Shown piece by piece: positions 41,985 through 52,217 of a stretch of DNA of 64,000 bases. The DNA is taken from NCBI GenBank assembly GCA_018136815.1, contig CM030940.1:430443-494442 (forward strand), given 5' to 3'. Position 1 is the first letter of the stretch; each line of letters starts with the position of its first letter. The notes beneath the pieces were generated by a model. It worked only from the letters and a program-made list of their open reading frames with translations. It was not told the origin of the DNA and ran no database searches. The position numbers and the translations under genes are program-made. Source of the DNA: Isochrysis galbana. Lineage: Eukaryota > Haptophyta > Isochrysidales > Isochrysidaceae.

Positions 41985-42151
41985 CCCCGCGATGGGGGCG
42001 TGCGCGGTTGGCGCATGGCTCGTTCGGTGTATGTGGCTAGGAATGCTAGCTAACAAGATGTCATATGATGCTATAAGTTCTAACGCCAACCAGGCCTGGC
42101 CTACTCTATGAAACAAATAGTAGTAAACACGAGGTTGGTTTGTCAGCCGCG

Positions 42152-43034
<883 letters not shown>

Positions 43035-44184
43035 GCCCCACACCGTCACACCTTTCTCACCAACCTTCTCAGATGTTGAAGTCGATGCTGAAAATGCTAT
43101 CGCCAACATGACAAATTTACAGAAAAATAGCCCAGTCTCCCCTGTTTACCCGCTGGCTCTTATGCCTCCTCCCATGCGATTGCTGCATCTCGTGCTTTTT
43201 TTGCACAACGCCGTAATTCCACGGAATCGGCACATGTCGTGCGTTAGTATCAATGTATGCCAATGGTGCACACGTCTTTCGATCGTGTTGGCTAAAAGCC
43301 AACATCCGCTCTGACGTAGCGTGATGTCACTTTGCATCCTCAGGAAAACAAGCACGCACCCGAACCGCAGAAGCGCACACGCAAACAAATTGAGCTTGCG
43401 GAGGAGACGGCGCGGAAATTACGCAACAGCAAGGAGATGGGGAGTCTGGAATACAGAAAGATTGAGTAATAGGAGCGAGGAAGGCGTGATCACTCACAAC
43501 GCGCGCGCGCGCACACACACACGTGCGTGTAGCCTGGTCACTCACGTATTTTAATTAGTAGTACTTGTTTTCACCGCCACTGTTCACAACCTACTTTTTT
43601 AAGTGGGGGACAATGGGAGCCTCGCGCCCCCCTCACTCCATCGCGGACACCCCCCGGTGTGGACCCGTACAACCAACCTCAGCCCCTGCCCTGCCTGGGC
43701 AATCATCATTATGGCCCAGACCCCTAGTGGGCGCGGGCCGCGACTCTCACTCCCACGCCCGCATTGGGCCTGCCCTCGAGCTGACTCCTTCCCCATCCCT
43801 AGTTGCTAGGTATACACGGGGCTCTGAGCAGGGCGTATGGGTTCACGTTGACACGCCCTCGAGGGCCCAATACAGTAGCTTGGGCAAGGTGTTAACCCAT
43901 CTGGCCTCTTACAAGTGTTGACGCAGGGCACAACAGGTGTTGACACAGTGTTGACGCACTTCCACTTGTCAGTGCTGCGGTTGTTGCTTGCTTTATTTAG
44001 CGGGTAGCGCGGCAGCGGCAGCGCGCGCGAGGGAATCGGCGATCAAATTACGAAATGCCTATCGGGACGCGCGCGAGCGCTGCCTCGTCGCTGCGCGGGT
44101 GGAACGCGCAAGCGACAGGCGACGCGCAGCGCGCAACGCGAGCGTCGGCCGGTCGCGCGCGACGAGCGCGGCGAGTAGCCGCTC
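43035..44184. other. Region without a supported gene
   Basis: It contains the dispersed repeat at 43590-43800 and a purine-pyrimidine alternating GCGCGCGC-ACACACAC tract at about 43500-43525 that could form Z-DNA. 43800-44180 is GC-rich with no recognised coding sequence. Confidence 0.45.
43590..43800 (+). repeat. Dispersed repeat (inverted partner at 15115-15345)
   Basis: Matches the reverse complement of 15115-15345, with short indels, beginning at AAGTGGGGGACAATGGGAGCC-like sequence. Confidence 0.75.
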
Positions 44185-44520
44185 TCAATCAACGGCCGCG
44201 AAGGCGGCGGCGGGCACCGCCGGCGGATCTCCGCCCGCCGCCGCCTCCCCATGCAGCAGGCGGCCCACGTGCACAGGGAGCAGCAGAGTCCCATCGTGCG
44301 TGGGCGCGTCGCCCGCGTAGCGACAGCAGTGCAGCGCGCGCAGCAGCAGGTGCAGCCGCGCGAGCTCCGAGTCGGCAGTGGCGCCCGCGCCGAAGAGCAA
44401 CTCCTCACTTGGCCGTGCAGCTCCTCGCTCGCGAGGTGGGGGGAACCGGAACCGGCCCTCTCGGGCGCGGTGACGGACCCCCCCTACCCGCAACAAGTTC
44501 TGTCCAATTACAATTAGCAA
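44185..44520 (-). CDS. Hypothetical C-terminal exon, unidentified
   Basis: The minus frame contains protein-like text without low-complexity bias: RSEELLFGAG-type sequence, then SELARLHLLLRALHCCRY, THDGTLLLPVHVGRLLHG and a stop. The start is arbitrary (no ATG supports it) and I recognise no family. It overlaps the dispersed repeat at 44500-44575, which argues for a spliced or truncated gene, or for chance. Confidence 0.2.
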   Translation of the reverse strand: MLIVIGQNLLRVGGVRHRAREGRFRFPPPRERGAARPSEELLFGAGATADSELARLHLLLRALHCCRYAGDAPTHDGTLLLPVHVGRLLHGEAAAGGDPPAVPAAAFAAVD

Positions 44521-44575
44521 TAATTAGCTAGCGTGTGGGGTTGGCTAGGATATGACATTATTTATTACTATTGTT
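44500..44575 (+). repeat. Short dispersed repeat (partner at 15005-15060)
   Basis: Shares TGTCCAATTA, TTAGCTAG and GTGGGGTTGGCTAGGATAT with 15005-15060, followed by an AT-rich tail; a short insertion separates the first two blocks. Confidence 0.6.
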
Positions 44576-44875
44576 CTCATGAATTGCATCGAACGATCCC
44601 CCGCCAACATTGCGATACGTCATCCCACACCCCTATTCCCTATCGCCTATCGATAGCCTATCGCCTATCCATGCCATCTATCAATTAAATGAGCCTATTA
44701 CGGTGTTGTATGAAACATGAAATGCTGAAGAAGATGATGCAGCAGATATGACGAACATACAGACAAATTGCGCGTTCAAATAACGTGGTGAGCGACGACG
44801 TGGATCGGAGATGCAGATTAGGAGCGAGTGTGGGTGTAATCCACATGGCTGTTGTCCGTAGTCAAGGCTCAAAAG
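44521..44875. other. Intergenic, AT-richer
   Basis: It includes the sequence around 44640-44690 with repeated CCTATCGCCTATCGATAG units. No gene is seen. It should hold the 3' end signals of the glycosylase gene. Confidence 0.5.
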
Positions 44876-45601
44876 TCAGAAGTCTAAGGATCGTGCGCGC
44901 CGTTTGCGTCCACTAATGATCGTCGTCGCCTCCATTGATTGCTTGCGCTTTTGGTCGTCGCGCCCGTAGCGCTGTTTGCAATGCGGGTTTTTCCAGCACT
45001 GCGGCGAGTGGCCGTTCAGCATTCCGACCTGGAGCGCAAATGCCTGCAAGGTAATAGATCCCAGGAAACGGAAATTCCACTGAGCAGAGGAATGCTTCGA
45101 TCGGATCATCGCGCGCTCCATCGCATCAGAGTACTTGGAAGTCGTGCCGAAGATGGTTTTGTAGGCTGCAGACTCCAAATCCTCATGCTCATTGGTCGTG
45201 GCTGGATCGTCCTTGAAAAAGGACCAGAGGAAGCCTGCCAGCCCCTCTTCGTGCTCGGCCTCGATTTCACAGCAGACCCTGGCATTGTGCACGATTGCTT
45301 CGAGCTTGCGTCGACTCTGAAGAACACGTCCCGCCCAAGCGGGCGAACACAACTCGTCGATGTCCGAGTCCGTCATCGCTGCGATCGCGTGCATGTCCCA
45401 ATTGTGAAAGGCGGCGGCGTAGCCCTCACGCTTGCTCCACACGATCCTCCACGAGAGGCCCGCTTGCTGTGAGGCTAGACAGAGCTGTTCAAAGAGCTCG
45501 CGCGAGCTGCGCAGTGGTGTGCCCCACACATCGTCGTGGTAGGGGCCCCACTCGTAGCATGCGCCCTGCGAAGTGCTGGGCTTCGTGTTCTCCGACGACA
45601 T
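44876..45601 (-). CDS. tag: DNA-3-methyladenine glycosylase I (Tag family)
   Basis: This is a 241-residue intronless frame from ATG 45601. Tag excises 3-methyladenine (and 3-methylguanine) from alkylated DNA, starting base-excision repair. Matches to bacterial Tag are extensive: YHDDVWGTP, FEQLCLASQQAGLSW, KREGYAAAFHNWD, SRRKLEAIVHNARV, FLWSFFKDDP and NFRFLGSITLQAFALQVGML. The structural zinc ligands are all present: Cys in GACYEWG, His in YHDD, and His and Cys in NGHSPQC. The Glu at E. coli position 38, proposed to contact the base, is Ala here (LASQQAG), as it also varies in plant relatives. A basic tail of about 45 residues (KRKQSMEA to GRKRRARSLDF) follows the domain and could be a nuclear-localisation signal. 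No plastid leader is evident. Confidence 0.93.
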   Translation of the reverse strand: MSSENTKPSTSQGACYEWGPYHDDVWGTPLRSSRELFEQLCLASQQAGLSWRIVWSKREGYAAAFHNWDMHAIAAMTDSDIDELCSPAWAGRVLQSRRKLEAIVHNARVCCEIEAEHEEGLAGFLWSFFKDDPATTNEHEDLESAAYKTIFGTTSKYSDAMERAMIRSKHSSAQWNFRFLGSITLQAFALQVGMLNGHSPQCWKNPHCKQRYGRDDQKRKQSMEATTIISGRKRRARSLDF

Positions 45602-46529
45602 TCCTCGGGTGCCTTCCTACGGGGCTCCCAATTTTTAAAATAGAGGCATGAGCTTCTTGGATCGGCCCCATTTCTTTCCCGGGGGCAAGTCGCCAAGATC
45701 GCTCACCATACTATACACGCTAGCAGCTAGCATGGAGATATATCATAACAGATTTCTACAGAATACACTACGACGGAATAGAATTCTCAGAGGAACCGGT
45801 GTTGATAAGAACGATAGACAGATTCACGACACTAACTAAGCAAGGCGCTGCTATTTGCAAACACAACAGACTCCGCTAGGACTGCCCAGGCACACATGGG
45901 CAGACAGCCGAAGAAAAGGATCTCGACGTGAACGATATATACCCGTTATTCACACTAGGCGCACGAGGAAAGGTGGAACCGAGTCAAGAGCTCCGAGCGC
46001 TAACCACCTCGATGGGGGTATGGGGGTGGCATACATAACAGCAGGGGAGACCGCGGCAGAATGCACCTGCACCTGCTGAGACGTGAGACGGGCCGCACCG
46101 TAGTCACCGTAGTTGGGCATTCACGCACGGAATCACCATGCTAGCCAACAAGTGCGAGAGATTCGCAACAGCCCGGACCCCATTGAACGAGAGACCGAAC
46201 CAAAACAGCAACAGGCCTGCCAGGAACCCGCACTCTGAACCGGGCTCACGGTAGTGCGTAGTGCACCGGAGCCGCACCCCGGATACCTACGACAAAGGAA
46301 TAACGCGGGGAAGGGGAGGAGGTGGAGGAAAGGGAAAGGGAAGAGAAGGGCGATGTCAATGGAGATAGGGAAGTGCCCTAGTATAGACGGTGTGTAGCCC
46401 AGAATCTTTAGATGTTTTTTTTATATATTGCGGCCTGCAAAAACCCTCTAATATGTAAGTGTAAGTGTAAGTGTGCTGCAACATGTGTGGACCTACTTAC
46501 TACTTACTCCTACGATCCTAGATCCTAGA
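45602..46529. other. Intergenic region left of the TIR transposon
   Basis: No gene is recognised. 46440-46480 has a short GTAAGT-type repeat. The sequence at 46428-46470 resembles 51073-51110 on the other side of the transposon, consistent with insertion into a local repeat. Confidence 0.5.
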
Positions 46530-46709
46530 TTGGAAATTTGGCAAGTCCGTAAGTTTTGTCAATTTTTTTTCGAAATTTGGGTAGTCGAGTGAAATCAAAA
46601 ATTTTGACCAAAATTTAGGTGGTTTCGCCTCGAAAAAGGAAATTGGGCCGCGCGCGGTGCGCGGTGTACGGGGGGGGGCGGCGGGGCGGCAGCCGCGGAG
46701 GGCGCATGC

Positions 46710-48557
46710 ATGGCCCGATGGCATATGTCGATCTTCGGCAGGACTAACATAGTGAACTTTATAATTTACGGCACGCCTAGGTACTGGATGCAAACCTTAG
46801 CACCTCCCAAATGGTTCAACGCAAGAATCCAAAAAGCGGCGGACAAGATTCTTTGGGAAAGCCCCTACACAGGGAGGAAATACCAATGGGTGAAATACCC
46901 ACACTACCCACTTAACAACACGCAAAACGCGACGCGCACGTTGGGAACAGGCCTACTGAACTGGACAAATCACGTAAAAGCTCTACAAGCTAAGTGGATA
47001 CTAAACTACCTCAACGCAAGAAAAGCATCATGGAAACACGCGCTAGACGCGTGGTTCTGCCGCACTGGGCTGGGTCGTGGCGCGGTCTTCTCCACAATCC
47101 CCCCCGCCTCTCTTACGCGCAGCCTCAGAGGTAACCCGGCGCTTCCAATATTTTGGAAGGACGCGCTAAACACCTTTAGATCACTCGATATCCAGCGCTC
47201 TCGCCTATCGATAGAGGGTGCGCTCTCGCAACCGATATGGTGCAACCCGCACGAACAACCGCCACGTATGCGCGCCGCTTGGGCAAGCCTATGGCAATCC
47301 CTCCACACACACGTCGTGCATAACGTGTTCAAGGATAACAACCTAGACACACCCTACACGAAAGAGGAATGCGCCCGATATCTAGACCACCTCCCGGAGA
47401 TATTCGAACACGCGGGCAGCATAATAACCAAGGGAAGCTTCTTAGACTCGTGGGCGTCGATAGTACAACAAGCCTCGAGTCTCCTTGGAAAAGCGCAACT
47501 AGACCCGGCGCCCGGGTCTGACCCGGAGGGGACTAGCGAGAACGGAACACGCGACAATAAGGCGGGCATTGAGGCCCCGCCGGAAATCAGAGTGTCCGAT
47601 AACGAAACATACATAACTAAGATGAACAACATATGGATTCACACCAACACGAATTACCTCGGAGAGCCGGCCGACCGGACGGGGGTCGCGACCCCAGAAG
47701 AAGCCCGACTATACCACCCCCCCGCTAGATGGGAGGGAGGGTTGAAAGGCCCCAAATACGCGGAATACCCGCTAGCGGACGAGTATACAATGGACGGCAA
47801 AAAACACCTGGACCTCACCACGGTCTCGGACATAACACAGGTGCTAGAGAAAAACATGCCAGATAACAAGCCCCAGCCGGCAAGCGAGGCATGGGCCCGA
47901 AGAATCAACCTAACCCACGAGGAGTGGAAGCACGTGGCCAGCTTATACACCCTACCCCTACTAAAACACACGGACAAACACCCACACTTCAAACACATCA
48001 CCCACAGGAGGATTGGTACGCGGAATCGCTTCGGCACGGCGACCACGAATACCTGCAGACTGTGCGGAAAATACCACGAGAGCTCAACCCACTTAGCCAG
48101 GTGCTCAGCCACGAAGCCAATCTTCGAGACCATAGAAGCGATAGCGGGTTTCACGCCGGAACGCAAAAGGACAGCGACACAGAAAATAAAGGACAGACTC
48201 TTCGCATACCCGAGTACACCGACGCCCGATAGCCTCAAAACCCTATACATAGTAGCATGGAGATACATAATAGGCGACTTCTACAAAGTCGAATACGACA
48301 ATCACCCCTTCCATTATATACCCGTCATCGAACGTACCTTGACCAGATTCACGTTCCTCGTACGGGGCCTCGAAGCCTCTAACAAAACCTCGCCGGCACG
48401 TACGCACCAAGCCTCCAGAGGCAGAAAACCAAAGATCAAAGACGCAAGAGATCTTAGCGCCCCAATATTTAAGATGAATGACAAAGGTGTCCTCGCGATG
48501 AACGTGAATCTGTCCCTGGTGGCACACGCACTCGACATAGCGGGAAAGGTAGCCTGA
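46710..48557 (+). CDS. LINE-type reverse transcriptase C-terminal region (fragment C, open)
   Basis: This is a 615-residue open frame whose N-terminus is cut off; the first listed Met lies next to GC-rich junk at 46670-46700. The initial text (SIFGRTNIVNFIIYGTPRYW, then MQTLAPPKW) matches the thumb region after the RT core of LINE elements. WILNYLNARKASWKHALDAW resembles the conserved LKWLLRYL...W segment. Near the C-terminus CRLCGKYHESSTHLARC is a CCHC-like knuckle also found in fragments A and B. The following IVAWRYIIGDFYKVEYDN aligns with ILAWRYILTDFYNIQYGN of fragment A. It belongs to the same superfamily as A and B but is clearly diverged. No RT catalytic YxDD is present, so it cannot retrotranspose alone. 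Confidence 0.75.
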   Translation: MARWHMSIFGRTNIVNFIIYGTPRYWMQTLAPPKWFNARIQKAADKILWESPYTGRKYQWVKYPHYPLNNTQNATRTLGTGLLNWTNHVKALQAKWILNYLNARKASWKHALDAWFCRTGLGRGAVFSTIPPASLTRSLRGNPALPIFWKDALNTFRSLDIQRSRLSIEGALSQPIWCNPHEQPPRMRAAWASLWQSLHTHVVHNVFKDNNLDTPYTKEECARYLDHLPEIFEHAGSIITKGSFLDSWASIVQQASSLLGKAQLDPAPGSDPEGTSENGTRDNKAGIEAPPEIRVSDNETYITKMNNIWIHTNTNYLGEPADRTGVATPEEARLYHPPARWEGGLKGPKYAEYPLADEYTMDGKKHLDLTTVSDITQVLEKNMPDNKPQPASEAWARRINLTHEEWKHVASLYTLPLLKHTDKHPHFKHITHRRIGTRNRFGTATTNTCRLCGKYHESSTHLARCSATKPIFETIEAIAGFTPERKRTATQKIKDRLFAYPSTPTPDSLKTLYIVAWRYIIGDFYKVEYDNHPFHYIPVIERTLTRFTFLVRGLEASNKTSPARTHQASRGRKPKIKDARDLSAPIFKMNDKGVLAMNVNLSLVAHALDIAGKVA

Positions 48558-48885
48558 AAACCTGACGAACACCACACCTCACACCCCCCCCCCCCAAAAA
48601 AAACCCAACAGCGCCGACCCGGTACATACATAACCCCGAGTCCGACTCTTAAGGTAGCCCCAACCTTAAATATCCCAATAGAAGCCGATCGCTCGATGGC
48701 GCGAGGGAAGGCCGAAGAGTCGACCGTCGGGGATCGGTGCACGCCGCCTGCCACTGGAAACCCCAAGTACTGGGCCCCTAAGTAGAGCACAAGGGGACGA
48801 GCCGCAAGGCGAGTGCGAGGGAGTGATAAGGGATGCGGGCGCGGCTGTCAGATGGAGGAAGTCAGGATCGCGCGCGCGGTGAGAT
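48558..48885. other. Spacer between LINE fragments C and B
   Basis: Begins with a C run then an A run (48586-48603) that could be the 3' terminus of fragment C. No gene is present. Confidence 0.5.
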
Positions 48886-50193
48886 CATTAAGAAGTTTTT
48901 TTTTTACGTGTGCGGCGTGAGGCAGTGTGCTAGTGTACCTCCCTACTACCCGACCTTAACCCCTAACAACCCCCTTCCCCTTTCCCAGTTCCCTCTTTTT
49001 CGGAGAAGCTGGTTCCGGGGAGGCCGCGCGCGCTGCTTTGGCCGGGAGTTGGAGAGAAGGGGGCGGGAGACTGTGGTTCAGCCTTTGTGCCGGTGTTAGC
49101 TCGGGTTATCCTCCCTTAAATCTCTTAGGCTCCTTCTTAATAACCGCTGTGATTCCGACGAAGTGGTTTAGCTGTTTTAGGTGATGTGCCGTAGGTCCAG
49201 ACCTCTTGCCGCTTGCAAGAGGTCCTCCGACGTTCCTATGTTGAAATCCTTGTCCACCGTGTATAGCGGGTTTACCATTTTCTTAATATGTTTGTTGCTT
49301 GGGGCGTGTAACCCCATATTCTCTCGTTGTTTTTTTAGCCTCTGAAAGAAACCGACTTTCGCCGTTACTAGGAGGTGGTATCTCGTAAGTATCGTTCTTA
49401 AAATTGATTTAACGGACCTGCCATCCGCGTTGCCATACTGGATATTATAGAAGTCGGTTAAGTTATACCTCCACGCCAGGATACCTAAGTATCCCGAGGA
49501 GGGGTGCGGTCTATCCACCTGATAACAGAAAAGACGTTGGGCTATTTCGGATCCCGGTCTAAGGCTAATCCCCAGAAGTCCTTCTATGAATTCAAAGACG
49601 GGCGCCGTCGCGATACATGTGGCCAGGTGAGTGGAACTCTCAGGGGCTATGCCGCAAAAGCGGCATGTTGGATCGTCCGCAAAACGGTTCGCCGTAGCTA
49701 TCCTCCTATGTAGGACATGTTTGAAGTGCAGATAAGAGTCTCTAGGCGTTAAAAAGTTGTATTTGTACAATTGCGATACTTGTTTCCACTTTCCCGAGAG
49801 GACCGGTAGCCTTTTTTCCCATCTTAGCGTGGATTTTTGTGCTTTTGTTTTCCTCAACGCGAGGAACGCTTTCGTCAAGACCCTGACACTTACATCCTCT
49901 AGTGTTGTATGCGTACCTTTTAGCGTGTATTCTTGAGGTATCGGATACGACGTTTCCGCCGGGCCGTCGTACGCTCGTCCCCACTTCAGCGGAGTGTATA
50001 GCTCGTCGGGCAATAGTTGCGGGCTGATCCGCTCGTGGATGTGGGGCTCTCCCATAACGTTGAGCTGGACTTTGTGGTAGTCGCCTCTTCGGCGCAGATA
50101 AAAGTTATGGTCTTTGTCCACTAGAATGTCGCCTATATCGTGTGCGTCCGGATCTTCTTGAGGGACTAACTCTTGCTCCTCCGGAGCCGGGAG
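48886..50193 (-). mobile_element. LINE-type retrotransposon fragment B (5'-truncated)
   Basis: A continuous minus frame (49177-50121 and a few codons beyond) encodes RRRGDYHKVQLNVMGEPHI and HFKHVLHRRIATANRF. The knuckle CRFCGIAPESSTHLATC and ILAWRYNLTDFYNIQYGN follow, to a stop at 49177. Similarity to fragment A covers the 3' UTR down to about 48886, including TTCCGGGGAGGCCGCGCGC, and stops abruptly at about 50193. The frame is intact over 314 codons, so B is younger or better preserved than A. The RT catalytic core is absent. Confidence 0.8.
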
Positions 50194-50201
50194 CTAGCTG
50201 A

Positions 50202-50483
50202 ATGAAAAAAGGGGTGTCTTCAGGTTCTTCTTCCTCCTCTGGTGGAGGGGAGGCGAATGAGGTGTTGTTGTTGGGAGTCGGCATCGGGTCCGATTGTGGG
50301 TCTGATTCCGCGGAGGTGATGCGAGCGCGCAAGATGGCGCGGCTCCGCGTCACATACGAGTTGAGCCATGCCGCCTTGGCTGAAGAAGAAGCGGAGGCGG
50401 AGATGCGAGCGCAGGTGCGAAGCCGCAGGCGGAAGACAGAGGAGGCGGCGGTGGCCAAACTGTGGGGCGCCAAGCAGCTGTAG
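50202..50483 (+). CDS. Short hypothetical protein (93 aa)
   Basis: ATG at 50202 starts a Ser/Gly-rich segment followed by a charged helix (RKMARLRVTYELSHAALAEE). No family is recognised. It lies inside the TIR transposon, just 5' of LINE fragment B and on the opposite strand. It could be a cargo gene or a chance frame. Confidence 0.25.
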   Translation: MKKGVSSGSSSSSGGGEANEVLLLGVGIGSDCGSDSAEVMRARKMARLRVTYELSHAALAEEEAEAEMRAQVRSRRRKTEEAAVAKLWGAKQL

Positions 50484-51062
50484 TAGCCTATCCCCTATGT
50501 TTATGAGAGTGAGTGTGTGTGCCATTACTTGTTCCTAGACAATTAACAATCGCATTGACAAATGCAACTTTGGCAATGACAATGTAGCTGTTTATGGTCT
50601 CCGGCTGGGGTTTATGATCTCCGGCTGAGGCTCGTTGAACGGGTCTTTGCTTTGCTACGGATGATGTATGCAAATTCACAACAGCAAGCTCTTTCGGACC
50701 ATCTTCAAGCATCTTTGATGAGTCGTTTCAATGGTCGTCGCATCGGCAAAGAACTTGTTTGGGTCGCGTCGTCCGTGGGTTGGGTGTGTGGTCGTAGTTG
50801 GGGACGGAGGGGGTGTGGCAGATAAGGGAAGGAGGGAAGGGGGGGGGGGCAGGGGGGGGGGGGGAGATCTCGCCCCCCGGGGCTGGGGGGGGCAAGGCCT
50901 CTCTTATAAGGTATAAGGTTACCGCGCGTGATAAAGTTACGAGTTATGAAGACTCCTAAAAATATTAAATTTTGATCGAAATTTAGGTGCCCGACCCTCA
51001 AATTTTGACAACAAAATTTGGGGGGTTTAGAAACAAAACTTACGGACTTGCCAATTGGAAAT

Positions 51063-51398
51063 ACGGTGCTGGGGCCTGCAAATACAGCCTAATACATATG
51101 TATGTGGCCTCCGGCCAAAAACAGTTCAAATACCTTCGAGGCCTACAACCCAGGACGCGCTTCAAATACAGCCAAATACATCTGTATTCTGACCTCTGGC
51201 CAAATACGGCAAATACGTCTTTCCCATCTAGGCCTAAATTTAGAGTACGATCCTACGAGGTAGACCTCTTCTGCATCCTCTCGTAGAGTAGTCCCAAATC
51301 TTCCTTGATTTCCGCTCCCCCCGCCCGCCCCCTTCCCCGCCTCCCTCCCCTTCCTCTCCCCGGAACCTCTCTCTCTCTCCTCCCCCTCCTCCCACGCC
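51063..51398. repeat. Degenerate tandem repeat (AAATACAGCC/AATACATNTGTAT) and upstream region
   Basis: CAAATACAGCC is followed by AATACATATGTAT at 51078-51103 and by AATACATCTGTAT at 51165-51186, with similar CCAAATACGGC at 51200-51211. This is the target region of the TIR transposon. The CT-rich stretch 51305-51395 just before the next ATG may be its 5' UTR or core promoter. Confidence 0.55.
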
Positions 51399-52214
51399 AT
51401 GGAGACGGGCCCCAAGAGGTCCTCCTCCTCGTGCCCGCGCCGTTGCGGCGTGGCGACGTTGTTGCTCTGTCTGCTCACCACCGGCTGGCTCCTCTGGCCC
51501 CGCCCGCTCAGCACCGAGTTCTCCCACCAGCTGGGCAACGCCTCGTGCTTCGAGAAACCGCTGCTCGGCACTTACCATGGAGATGGGCAGACAGAGGTCA
51601 TGGGGCTCACCTTCAAGTGGAGCACGACCAACGTGTTCCACGAGGACGGAACGCACGATGTCGATCAGGTCGCCACGGAGGACCCAATGAACACCATCCC
51701 GAACCTCCACTGTCGCAACGTGCCGATCGCAGTGAATCTCTCCACATGCACCTTCCTCATCGAGCGAGATGAGTGCATGAACAAGGCGTTGAACGGACTG
51801 CAGATACTGAGGGAGAGGGGCAGTTGGGACCCCGATGCGGGCTCTCTTTTCTATGAGCTCGTCGTGACCGTGCCGCGCGTCAGCGCCATTGTGATGGATC
51901 TCTCCTATTCTCTGCAGAAAGTCTCTGGCTCTGATGTATCTGTGACGGACGGGATGATCGATAGTAAGACTGCACCGGAACCTGATGACCCACCGACGGA
52001 AATGGTCAAGACTCTTGCCGCGATGGCATCGGACTCGGCGGAGAATGCCAAGATGGGCATGCATGCTCTATCACACATGGCGGATGGGAGCTTGCAACAG
52101 ATCTCGAGTGGAGCTGAGCAATTGTATGATAGGGCAGCTCACCCAAGGGATGCCGAGCTCCTCGTTGACGAATTAGCCCAGCCTCCTGTAATAGAAATTT
52201 CTTCTGGCCCGTGA
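51399..52214 (+). CDS. Unidentified single-pass membrane or secretory protein (271 aa)
   Basis: ATG at 51399 follows a pyrimidine-rich leader. Residues about 17-34 (GVATLLLCLLTTGWLLW) form one hydrophobic helix after a basic Lys/Arg-containing N-terminus, as in a type II signal anchor or uncleaved signal. The rest is soluble and contains several Cys (NASCFEK, NLHCRNV, STCTFLIERDECM) that could pair in an oxidising lumen. Two N-glycosylation sequons are visible (NAS, NLS). The C-terminal third is acidic and Ala/Met-rich. I recognise no family. The frame is uninterrupted and compositionally protein-like, so it is probably a real gene. The minus-strand open frame across it is a shadow. Confidence 0.5.
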   Translation: METGPKRSSSSCPRRCGVATLLLCLLTTGWLLWPRPLSTEFSHQLGNASCFEKPLLGTYHGDGQTEVMGLTFKWSTTNVFHEDGTHDVDQVATEDPMNTIPNLHCRNVPIAVNLSTCTFLIERDECMNKALNGLQILRERGSWDPDAGSLFYELVVTVPRVSAIVMDLSYSLQKVSGSDVSVTDGMIDSKTAPEPDDPPTEMVKTLAAMASDSAENAKMGMHALSHMADGSLQQISSGAEQLYDRAAHPRDAELLVDELAQPPVIEISSGP

Positions 52215-52217
52215 ACG

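Larger units (their letters stand above)
40515..42151. other. Region without a gene; tandem and dispersed repeats
   Basis: It contains the 151-bp tandem repeat (41160-41475) and copy 2 of the dispersed repeat at 41909-41984. The remainder (40540-41150 GC-rich, 41480-41900 AT-richer) shows no supported gene. The TAD2 promoter should lie just upstream of 42152. Confidence 0.5.
46538..51054. mobile_element. 4.5-kb DNA transposon with perfect 22-bp TIRs and 8-bp target duplication
   Basis: A 22-bp sequence beginning TTGGCAAGTCCGTAAG at 46538-46559 is perfectly inverted at 51033-51054. Immediately outside, TTGGAAAT occurs directly at 46530-46537 and 51055-51062, an exact 8-bp target duplication. 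An 8-bp duplication is typical of hAT and some P-like or Novosib-like elements, but the TIR sequence matches none I know. The interior carries a LINE RT C-terminal frame (plus, 46710-48557) and LINE fragment B (minus, 48886-50193). No transposase is recognised, so it is probably non-autonomous and has accumulated or captured retroelement pieces. Confidence 0.85.

Noticed and set aside
48896-48905. Poly(T) run read as the poly(A) tail of LINE fragment B
   Set aside because: Similarity to fragment A continues a few bases beyond the run, and no target duplication was found, so it does not mark the true end.
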